DNA from: an uncultured Treponema sp.
GTDB taxonomy: Bacteria; Spirochaetota; Spirochaetia; Treponematales; Treponemataceae
Length of the DNA stretch: 64,000 nucleotides
Assembly (NCBI RefSeq): GCF_945873775.1
Contig: NZ_CAMCEC010000009.1
Coordinates: 1 to 64,000, forward strand
Direction of reading: 5' to 3'
The position numbers and the translations under genes are program-made. Position 1 is the first letter of the stretch; each line of letters starts with the position of its first letter. Below the pieces are notes generated by a model. That model made no database searches and had not been told where the DNA came from. It saw only the letters and a program-made list of their open reading frames with translations. Of the stretch, positions 8,213 through 15,652 are shown piece by piece.

Positions 8213-9415
8213 TTATTGCAATATTATTTGTGAAAGTCTTTGCAAATCTTTTTTCTGAAATTCACTTATATAGGCAAATCTTTCTAGCCCATTTTTTGAA
8301 CATTCATTATAAATTTCTTTGTCAGAAAGCTGCAGTATTCTATTCTTGATTTCATAAATAGAATATGGGTCGAAATAAATTGCCGCATTTCCACAAACTT
8401 CTGGAATGGAAGATGACCCGGAAGTTATGACAGGAACTCCATACTTCATTGCAGATAGTGGTGGATAACCAAAGCCTTCATTTAATGATGGATATATAAA
8501 AGCATAGGAATTCTCAAAAAGACATTCTAATTCATCTCGTTCTATATAATCTAATAATACAAAATTTTCTTTATGTTTTATTTCCTTTTTAAATATCTTC
8601 TTGTTTATGACACCTGTAAGCACTAATTTATAATCACAAAATTTTTTATCATCAAGTATTAGGTCGAAAGCTTGAATTGCCCTTATTGCATTTTTTATCC
8701 AGCGTTCAGCATTTGTAAGTAAAAAGTACTTTTTTGCTTCAATATTGATTTTTTCTTTTATTTTTGAAAATTCAATTGATTTTATTGAATTATTTTCTAG
8801 TTGATTGAAAGATGGTGAATAGCAAATTTTTATATTTTCTTCCTTGATTTGTGGATAAAAAGAAAGAATTGAAAATTTTGAATGATTTGAAACTGTGATA
8901 ATTTTTATATTTGGTCGGATTAAATTATTAATGCTGCTGTTTGATACGATTCTTTTTATTTCTTTTTCTTTGAAAAGAAATTGTTTTACAATCTTTTTTA
9001 TTATGTTGAATTTCTGTTTATTTGTTGAACAATATTTCAGTTCTATAGAATTTGCAGGCATTTCTATTTGTCTTAGTCCATGAATTGTTACTATTGTTTC
9101 ACAAAAGTCTAATTTCCATCCAAGACTTTGCTGTATTAATGGTGAATAGAAACGGTCTATTTTATATTTTTGTAAAATTTCAGTAGGTTTTACTTCTTTT
9201 ATATCAATAAGTATAACTCCAAGACTTTTTGCTTTTTCAATTAAATCTATATTTATATATCTTGAAGAATCGTATGCAGCATATAAGTTTATATCATCTT
9301 TATTATAACTATAAATAATTTTGTTAAATACAACTTCTGCGTAATCCCCCCCCCCGTGAAATTTAGAGCCTCTGATAGGTTGTGTGCTGGTAAGGTCAAA
9401 AAGAATATTTTTCAT
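8213..9415 (-). CDS. GT4-family glycosyltransferase, phase-variable
   Basis: This 400-residue cytosolic retaining glycosyltransferase is probably involved in assembling the surface polysaccharide. The C-terminal donor domain has the GT4 pattern AFIYPSLNEGFGYPPLSAM and then VPVITSGSSSIPEVCGNAA. The usual E-x7-E motif reads EGFGYPPLS, so the second Glu is replaced by Ser. A G10 run (9346-9355) lies about 20 codons from the start in KFHGGGDYAEV, in frame at ten. It starts 3 nt after the flippase stop and is the last gene of the Wzi-flippase-GT4 operon. Confidence 0.88.
   Translation of the reverse strand: MKNILFDLTSTQPIRGSKFHGGGDYAEVVFNKIIYSYNKDDINLYAAYDSSRYINIDLIEKAKSLGVILIDIKEVKPTEILQKYKIDRFYSPLIQQSLGWKLDFCETIVTIHGLRQIEMPANSIELKYCSTNKQKFNIIKKIVKQFLFKEKEIKRIVSNSSINNLIRPNIKIITVSNHSKFSILSFYPQIKEENIKICYSPSFNQLENNSIKSIEFSKIKEKINIEAKKYFLLTNAERWIKNAIRAIQAFDLILDDKKFCDYKLVLTGVINKKIFKKEIKHKENFVLLDYIERDELECLFENSYAFIYPSLNEGFGYPPLSAMKYGVPVITSGSSSIPEVCGNAAIYFDPYSIYEIKNRILQLSDKEIYNECSKNGLERFAYISEFQKKDLQRLSQIILQ
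9346..9355 (-). repeat. Poly-G tract (G10) in GT4 gene
   Basis: Ten C on the plus strand form the longest G run in the window. It encodes His-Gly-Gly-Gly-Asp close to the N-terminus, where slippage would abolish the protein. Confidence 0.92.
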
Positions 9416-9418
9416 TTT

Positions 9419-10981
9419 TTACTGTCCTTTTTGTGAATATTGTTTTTTTATTGGTAATTTAAGGTTTAACGCTTTAGACATATAAATATATGCAAAACTG
9501 AACAAAGTTGTTGCAATAACTCCAGTTATTATTAGTGTGAGAATAAAAGTTTTTGTTGCATCAGACTTTGGAATGAATTTTGTTGTTATAAATGTTATTA
9601 TACAAATAAAAATGCTTGTAGCTGCAATTATTCCTTCGAATAAAAAATATTTAACAGTCTTATTATTTTTATAGTAAAGCTTAAATAAAAATTGCCCGTT
9701 CCAAAAATGACCAACAGTTATTGATATTACGGTGGCAAGTATGACTCCGTATATTCCCATCAGTTTTACAAGTATAAAATTTCCAATTATATTCAACAAA
9801 GATTCTGCAATAGCCCTGTATTTTCCATCCCACCACATACCTGATGCGTTAAAATAAAGAGAATTCATGTCTCCAGATTTCATTATATAGAAATATGAAC
9901 ATATTAGAATAACTGCTCCAAATGGCAGAAGAAATTCTTCTCCTAACCAAAGTCGCATAAATGGCTGGTACATACATAACATACATGTTGTACACCAGCC
10001 GGAAAATAAGGTATAAAACAGATTGAATTTTTTTAGATTTTCATAATTTTTTTCTTTTGTTTCTGTTTGAAGAGTGTTACCAACTCCTGCTTGCAGGGAA
10101 TTAATAACTATATTTAAAATTCCTGTAATTGCAGAAATAACAAGAAGATAGTTTGAATAAATTGTTGTCATTGCAAGACCAAGAAAAGCGCTTATAAAAA
10201 TGCTGTCAAAACTGTTTCTTGAAGTTTGTGCAAGTTTACTTATCATCAATCCTGCAACTTTTTTTCTTATGTCTTTTTTTACTGATATATCGAGTTTTCC
10301 TTTGCATGAATATTCAGGGAACATTCTTTTTGTCTCAATTCCAACCATAACATTGTTAAGAACTGTAAAAATCGGCATCATTAAGACATATAAATAATAA
10401 TTTTTTATTGTAACGAGAATAAGCAGCTGGCAGATATTCATCAGTCCCTGGGTTATTGTAAGTATGTTGCTTATTACATCCCGTCTTTGGTGTGCATTTA
10501 ACAGTGAATTTTTATAGCCAAATAAAAGATAGCTCAAAGATGTGTTTACTAAATAAATACTGTAAAGTACATATATGTTTATATCCTGTGGAATATTTCC
10601 CTTTATAAGATGCGGCAGGAATGGCATTACCGCTGTTCCCAGTGCAAGAATGACAAGCCCGATTATAAAATAAACTCGTTTGTAAAAATTAAGAAGCGCG
10701 CAGATTGTGTCTTTGTCATCTTCTGCAATAGGTTTGTACATGGAGTAGACAACAGCACTTGCGAAACCTAATTCTGTAAGATTCAACACTTGCAGAATCG
10801 ATGAAAAAAGGCTGTTCAGACCAGCATACTCAATTCCGATTTTCTTAATAAGAACGGTTCGTATTAAAAATGGAAAAAATATAGTAAAAATTTTGTTGAA
10901 CATTCCGCTGTATATGTTTCTAACAGCATTTTTTGTACGAGAGAGTTTTATTTTGGGTTTTAATATTTCTTGTTCTGACAA
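9419..10981 (-). CDS. Polysaccharide flippase (Wzx/MOP superfamily)
   Basis: This 520-residue integral membrane protein with about 14 helices belongs to the MOP flippase superfamily that moves lipid-linked oligosaccharides across the inner membrane. The start of the domain, NAVRNIYSGMFNKIFTIFFPFLIRTVLIKKIG, and LTELGFASAVVYSMYKPIA are typical of polysaccharide biosynthesis flippases. Translation begins at a TTG (10981), 11 nt after the Wzi-like gene, with AGGAA upstream. It is the middle gene of the operon between the Wzi-like protein and the GT4 enzyme. Confidence 0.9.
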   Translation of the reverse strand: MSEQEILKPKIKLSRTKNAVRNIYSGMFNKIFTIFFPFLIRTVLIKKIGIEYAGLNSLFSSILQVLNLTELGFASAVVYSMYKPIAEDDKDTICALLNFYKRVYFIIGLVILALGTAVMPFLPHLIKGNIPQDINIYVLYSIYLVNTSLSYLLFGYKNSLLNAHQRRDVISNILTITQGLMNICQLLILVTIKNYYLYVLMMPIFTVLNNVMVGIETKRMFPEYSCKGKLDISVKKDIRKKVAGLMISKLAQTSRNSFDSIFISAFLGLAMTTIYSNYLLVISAITGILNIVINSLQAGVGNTLQTETKEKNYENLKKFNLFYTLFSGWCTTCMLCMYQPFMRLWLGEEFLLPFGAVILICSYFYIMKSGDMNSLYFNASGMWWDGKYRAIAESLLNIIGNFILVKLMGIYGVILATVISITVGHFWNGQFLFKLYYKNNKTVKYFLFEGIIAATSIFICIITFITTKFIPKSDATKTFILTLIITGVIATTLFSFAYIYMSKALNLKLPIKKQYSQKGQ

Positions 10982-10992
10982 TTAAATAATTC

Positions 10993-12690
10993 CTATAGCC
11001 TGTATTTTAAAGCAAGCTCAAAATGCCAGTTGTTAATCTGATCATTTCCTACAGTTTCTTTGTCTTCATTTCTTATGTTGTAAAGTGGATTTATTATTAA
11101 GTCGAATGCAGCTCCAGCTGTTGCAGAAAAGTTTTTGGTAATGAAATATGTGGTTGTTGCTCCAAAATAGTAATTTGCTTTGAATGCATGACTATATTTT
11201 ATCTCTGTTTCATTTGTATTTGAATTTATTGCCTTTGCATAGATATAGTTATTGTCTGGATTATTTCTGCCTATACACAAAAATGTAGAACCTTTTGGAT
11301 AATAGATCCTATATTCGAGGTGCTGGGAATTTCCTCCATATCCAATTCCTGAGCCTAGCCACTGACCTCTGTTTGTGTATCCCTGTGTGATTTGATAATG
11401 AAATCCAAAACTGTAACCACCGACAAGCTGGTAGTTCTGCGACATTTCTGTATTGTTCCATTCAAATATAAGTTCGCTGTATATCTTTTTTTCTTCTGAA
11501 ATTGTAATTGATTTTTTTGCGCCCACAGTGTATGTCATTGTATGCGTAAGATAACGCTGGTAGCCTTTGAATCCGCCTCCCGGAGCATAATCGTCAGTTC
11601 CGATTTCTCCGTAGATTTCAAAACCTACAGAAGGAAACAAGTAATCTGCTGTAAAAGAAAATTTCTGATCTTCTCCGGCTCCTTTTTCTCCTACATGGGT
11701 ATTGTTGCCAACAGGTATTATATATTTTAGATTTTCCTTTGAGGATTTTACAAGGCAAGTTCTGTTTAGGCCAATAGTAAGTCCAGGCAAAAATGATGGA
11801 GCGTAACTGAATGTAAATCCATGGATTAAGTTATGGTCGTTGCCAGAGTCATTGTCAAAATATTTTGATTCTGTTAAATATCCTGTCCAAATTCTTCCTT
11901 CGATGTGGCCAATATTCCATCCTGTATGAGGTATGTGAATTTCTGTTTTTCTTAAACCTATATCAAATTTTGGATATGTAGCGGCATTATTAGAATGAAG
12001 CATTGGATTTAAGAATGCAGGTCCTAGCCAAATTGCCTGTGTTCCAAATCCGGCTGTAAGGTTTTTCCAGGAGTATCTTGCTTCTGTGTCTCCCCAGTCA
12101 AATGTCCAGAAAGACGAATCTCCAAAACGCTGCGGAGCATCTGCTCCTGTGTCATTTCCATATCCCCAAATATATGCGTATTTGTTTGTATAATATGCGC
12201 TGTTGTCAAAAAGTTCAAATTCCTTGTTCTGGCTCCAGCTTATTTGCGGCTTGAATGTCAGTTCGAGTCCGTAGGCTTCTAGTCTTGCGCCGGCGGTCAG
12301 ACTTGTGTTGTAGCCTTTTCCTTGCCAGAGCGCGCCGTCGTTTTGTCCGTAAGGGGCTTTTGTGTTGTAGCTGTTGAACCATTCAGGACCATAGAGTTTG
12401 AGTTTTACACTGCGGTCGATTTCGGATGTGAACCAGTTTGTTTCTGTTGCGTCTAATTCATATAAGATGCGTTTTGTTCCAAGATTGTTACCTTTCCAAA
12501 TGTGGTCTTCATCTGTAATCTGCCATTCGCTGTCGCTTAACGTGCGATAGTTTAGTGTCGGGCGTTCTGCCGCTCCAGTAAGGCTTAAAAAGTCGTAGTA
12601 TTCTTCTTCTGTTGATTTTAAGGCTTCCTGAGCAAATACTGCTGAAAAGATAGAAAGCGCAATTGGCATTATAAAGTTGATTTTTTTCAT
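10993..12690 (-). CDS. Wzi-like capsule-assembly outer membrane protein
   Basis: This is a probable outer membrane beta-barrel that anchors or helps assemble surface polysaccharide. From ATG 12690 the product has 565 residues and a clean signal peptide (MKKINFIMPIALSIFSAVFA, cleavage before Gln). Wzi-family features include FGTQAIWLGPAFLNPMLHS, a strongly alternating aromatic pattern and a C-terminal strand ending KYRL. A TTG 14 codons upstream is in frame but would spoil the signal peptide. The ATG is only 6 nt after a TATAAT box, so the mRNA is probably leaderless. It heads the operon with the flippase and GT4 gene. Confidence 0.82.
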   Translation of the reverse strand: MKKINFIMPIALSIFSAVFAQEALKSTEEEYYDFLSLTGAAERPTLNYRTLSDSEWQITDEDHIWKGNNLGTKRILYELDATETNWFTSEIDRSVKLKLYGPEWFNSYNTKAPYGQNDGALWQGKGYNTSLTAGARLEAYGLELTFKPQISWSQNKEFELFDNSAYYTNKYAYIWGYGNDTGADAPQRFGDSSFWTFDWGDTEARYSWKNLTAGFGTQAIWLGPAFLNPMLHSNNAATYPKFDIGLRKTEIHIPHTGWNIGHIEGRIWTGYLTESKYFDNDSGNDHNLIHGFTFSYAPSFLPGLTIGLNRTCLVKSSKENLKYIIPVGNNTHVGEKGAGEDQKFSFTADYLFPSVGFEIYGEIGTDDYAPGGGFKGYQRYLTHTMTYTVGAKKSITISEEKKIYSELIFEWNNTEMSQNYQLVGGYSFGFHYQITQGYTNRGQWLGSGIGYGGNSQHLEYRIYYPKGSTFLCIGRNNPDNNYIYAKAINSNTNETEIKYSHAFKANYYFGATTTYFITKNFSATAGAAFDLIINPLYNIRNEDKETVGNDQINNWHFELALKYRL

Positions 12691-12696
12691 ACGTAG

Positions 12697-12726
12697 ATTA
12701 TAACTTTTTTGACATGATAGAATCAA
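12697..12726 (-). promoter_or_regulatory. Promoter of the Wzi-like operon (leaderless type)
   Basis: On the minus strand TTGATT, an 18-bp spacer and TATAAT are followed by CTACGT and the ATG. The predicted transcription start coincides with the start codon. Confidence 0.65.
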
Positions 12727-12769
12727 CTGCAAATTTCTTTTATAAATTGAAAAAAGTGAAGTTTTTCTA

Positions 12770-12798
12770 TTGACATAATTTATTCAAATTGATATAGT
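12770..12798 (+). promoter_or_regulatory. Promoter of tRNA-Leu
   Basis: TTGACA (12770-12775), a 17-bp spacer and TATAGT (12793-12798) lie about 25 nt upstream of the tRNA 5' end. Confidence 0.85.
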
Positions 12799-12823
12799 AT
12801 TATCACACTTTGCAAAAAGCAAT

Positions 12824-12905
12824 GCGGGGATGGTGGAATTGGTAGACACGCCAGCTTGAGGTGCTGGTGGCGCAAGCTGTGCCTGTTCAAGTCAGGTTCT
12901 CCGCA
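12824..12905 (+). tRNA. tRNA-Leu (anticodon GAG)
   Basis: The acceptor arms GCGGGGA and TCTCCGC pair (one G-U). The anticodon stem CCAGC/GCTGG encloses TTGAGGT, giving anticodon GAG at 12858-12860. The long variable arm (GGCGCAAGCTGTGCC region) fits a class II leucine tRNA, and GGTAGACAC and GTTCAAGTC mark the D and T arms. CCA is not encoded; the discriminator base is A. It reads CUC and CUU leucine codons. Confidence 0.95.
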
Positions 12906-12910
12906 CTTAA

Positions 12911-12937
12911 GGACTGCTAAATTGCAGTCCTTTTTTT
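12911..12937 (+). terminator. Terminator of tRNA-Leu
   Basis: GGACTGC and GCAGTCC form a perfect 7-bp stem with a 6-nt loop, followed by seven T. Confidence 0.92.
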
Positions 12938-13037
12938 ATAGTTGAATTGTATTATAATAAACTTGGGTAAGTATAAAAAAATCAAAATTTACTATAATGC
13001 CTAAATTGGGAGTTTTTATAAAATTAACTGATTAACT

Positions 13038-13076
13038 GTCATTATCAGGCTTGACCCGATAATCTGTTGTAAATTT
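13038..13076. repeat. REP-like palindromic repeat, copy 2 (degenerate)
   Basis: GTCATTATCAGGCTTGACCC is followed by GATAATCTGTTGTAAA. The two ATTATC/GATAAT arms pair with one mismatch around CTTGA. The flanking TGTTGTAAA also flanks the copy at 61986. Confidence 0.7.
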
Positions 13077-13145
13077 ATGGCGGTTTTTATCAGAACTCTA
13101 AATTGAACTTAGTATGTCTTTATGTGTTTTCCTGCAAATCATCAA

Positions 13146-13754
13146 TTATTTATCTTTTGTAATTTCTGAAATTTTTTTGAGTAAAAGTTCTGTTAAGATT
13201 TTGTCTGTGATAAAAATTGACAAAAGTGCGATTATTGCGATAAATGCTACTATTGCAAAAAAGAATCTTTCGTTGGTTTGATTTTCCCGCCAGTTGAATT
13301 TTCCAGAAACTATGACTTGATAATTTTTTCCGCTGATTTTTATTTTTGTGCCGTATATGCTCGCGCCTTCTGAATTTATGCTTCCTTTTCCGCCGAGCTC
13401 GTAAAGAAATTCTTTTAATTTTTGAGCTTCTGGAGTCTGGCTTCCGACTGAACGCGCTGTTTTTCCGTCTTCAGAAATTGCTTCAAGAAAAATTCCGTGG
13501 GTGTCCGCATAATCAAGCATGGAAAGAAAACTTTCGCTGTCGGTTTTTCCGTTTTTTATGTAGGATTTCATCTGGTGAATCATCATTACGTAAGCAAGTT
13601 TGAGCCTTGAGTCTTCAACAGATTCGTCCATGTACTGCCTGAAAAAAATGTTCCAGAATAAAAGTCCTGCCAAAACTGTTGCGGCTGTTCCTGCCAAAAA
13701 TGGAATTATAATCATAAGAATGTTGGAAAGAAAAATATGTTTTTTTATTGTCAT
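13146..13754 (-). pseudogene. N-terminal fragment of a sensor kinase-like protein
   Basis: The 202-residue product has a first membrane helix (ILMIIIPFLAGTAATVLAGLLF), an extracytoplasmic domain of about 130 residues and a second helix (AIVAFIAIIALLSIFITDKIL), then stops after only about 17 cytoplasmic residues (LLKKISEITKDK). This is the architecture of the sensing half of a membrane histidine kinase, but HAMP, HisKA and ATPase domains are absent and no continuation is visible downstream, where only a REP-like repeat and the tRNA lie. It may be a decayed kinase. A genuine small two-helix membrane protein cannot be excluded. Confidence 0.55.
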
Positions 13755-13835
13755 GGCTGTTATTTAAATTTTCTTTTTTAAGGCACGATTAAAAATCTGT
13801 TAGTTTTCTGTTAAAATGCAAAATTAAAAAACTTC

Positions 13836-13864
13836 TTGCTATTTTTTTTGCCGGGTTTTACAAT
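13836..13864 (+). promoter_or_regulatory. Promoter of ade (leaderless type)
   Basis: TTGCTA, a 17-bp spacer and TACAAT end 6 nt before the ATG at 13871. No Shine-Dalgarno sequence is present. Confidence 0.6.
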
Positions 13865-13870
13865 TTCAGC

Positions 13871-15601
13871 ATGAATGCAAAGAAACTTTCGCTCCTTATA
13901 AACGCTGCTTCTGGAAAATGCGAGGCGGAGCTTGTGATAAAAAATTGCCGTGTTGTAAATCCAATAACGCGGACTGTAAAAAATGCAGACATTGCTGTGG
14001 AGCAGGGATTGATTGCCGGCGTTGGCTCGTACCACGGAAAAACTGAAATTGATGCGCATGGGCTTTTTGCGGTTGCGGGGCTTATTGACGCTCATGTTCA
14101 TATTGAATCTTCAATGTGCACGCCGGAATCTTTTGCTCAGCTTGTAGTTCCAAAAGGCACAACAACAGTAATTGCCGATCCTCACGAAATTGCGAATGTC
14201 AGCGGTTCTGAAGGAATTCACTTTATGATTAATTCCGCACGTCGGGTTCCGTTAAAAGTTCATTTTATGATTCCGTCTTGCGTTCCTGCCACTGGCTTTG
14301 AAGATTCCGGGGCTGCCCTTGATTCAGAGGCTGTTGAAGAGCTTTTGAAAAAGCCTGAAATTTTGGGACTTGGAGAATTGATGAACGCTCCCGGTGTTTC
14401 GTCCTGCGATTCTGAAGTTCTGGAAAAAATTTGTGCGGCAAAAAATGCTCAGAAAATTATAGACGGACATGCGCCTGGCTTGAATGGTTTTTCTTTGAAT
14501 GCTTATTCCGCGGCAGGAATAAAAACTGACCATGAATGCAGTTCTCCACAGGAAGTTTTGGAGCGACTTGAAAACGGAATGTATGTTCTTTTGCGCCAAG
14601 GTTCTGCTGCCCAAAATCTTGCGGAAATTCTTCCTTCTGTAACAAGAGAAAATTCCAGAAGATGCGCAATGTGCACTGACGACAAGCATCCTCAGGATAT
14701 AATTGAATTCGGGCATATAAACGCAAACCTTAAGCTTGCTGTAAAAAACGGGCTTGACTGTTTTACTGCAATTGCAATGGCGACCGTGAACGCTGCGGAA
14801 TGCTACGGCTTGAATGATGTCGGGCTGATTGCGCCAGGATATTCTGCGGACATTGTTCTTTTTAATAATCTTGAGGATTTTGAGGCTGAAAAAGTTTTTA
14901 TAGACGGAAAACTCGCTGCGGAAAATGGAAAGGCTGTTTTTGAAATCCGCAATAGGGTAGACAAGGCTGTAACTCATTCTGTTCATATAAAGCCATTTAT
15001 AATAGAAGATTTAGAAATAAAATTGAATTCTGAAAACGCAAAAGTCATAAGTTTAAAAAATCATGAGCTTGTAACAAAATGCGAAATTCGGAAAGTGAAT
15101 TTGACAAACGGAATTTTTGACTGCAAAAAAAATCCGCAGATTCAAAAACTTATTGTAATGGAGCGGCACAAGAAAAGTGGAAAAATCGGAAAAGGCCTTA
15201 TAGAAAACTATGGAATTCACGGCGGAGCGATTGCCACTACAATTGCCCATGATTCCCACAATATTATTGCCGCAGGAGACAACGACAGCGATATTTTTAT
15301 TGCGGTAAATGAACTTAACAAAATGGGCGGCGGGATTATTCTTGTAAAGCGCGGAACTGTCATTGGCTCTTTGTCTCTTCCGATTGCGGGCTTGATGTCT
15401 GATAAGAATTTTGCGGAAGTAAGCAAAACTCTGAAAAATCTTTTGGAGCTTGCTTGGAATGAGCTTGGAATCAGCCGCGAAATTGAGCCTTTTATGACAC
15501 TTTCATTTTTAAGCCTGCCTGTGATTCCTGAAATAAAACTTACTCCGCGCGGACTTTTTGATGTCAATGAATTCAAATTCACGCCGATTGAAGCTGACTG
15601 A
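13871..15601 (+). CDS. ade: Adenine deaminase
   Basis: This cytosolic amidohydrolase converts adenine to hypoxanthine and ammonia in purine salvage. The 576 residues match the usual family length. Metal-binding and catalytic segments are visible: GLIDAHVHIESSMCTPESFA, IADPHEIANVSG, IIDGHAPGLNG, TDHECSS and MCTDDKHPQDI with the catalytic-type Asp. The C-terminal domain has GIHGGAIATTIAHDSHNIIA and ELNKMGGGIILV. The ATG at 13871 follows a TACAAT box by 6 nt, which implies a leaderless or very short leader. It is monocistronic. Confidence 0.95.
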   Translation: MNAKKLSLLINAASGKCEAELVIKNCRVVNPITRTVKNADIAVEQGLIAGVGSYHGKTEIDAHGLFAVAGLIDAHVHIESSMCTPESFAQLVVPKGTTTVIADPHEIANVSGSEGIHFMINSARRVPLKVHFMIPSCVPATGFEDSGAALDSEAVEELLKKPEILGLGELMNAPGVSSCDSEVLEKICAAKNAQKIIDGHAPGLNGFSLNAYSAAGIKTDHECSSPQEVLERLENGMYVLLRQGSAAQNLAEILPSVTRENSRRCAMCTDDKHPQDIIEFGHINANLKLAVKNGLDCFTAIAMATVNAAECYGLNDVGLIAPGYSADIVLFNNLEDFEAEKVFIDGKLAAENGKAVFEIRNRVDKAVTHSVHIKPFIIEDLEIKLNSENAKVISLKNHELVTKCEIRKVNLTNGIFDCKKNPQIQKLIVMERHKKSGKIGKGLIENYGIHGGAIATTIAHDSHNIIAAGDNDSDIFIAVNELNKMGGGIILVKRGTVIGSLSLPIAGLMSDKNFAEVSKTLKNLLELAWNELGISREIEPFMTLSFLSLPVIPEIKLTPRGLFDVNEFKFTPIEAD

Positions 15602-15652
15602 TATTTTTTTTGTCATTTGTATTTTTCTAAATTTTTGATTATATTATAGTCT

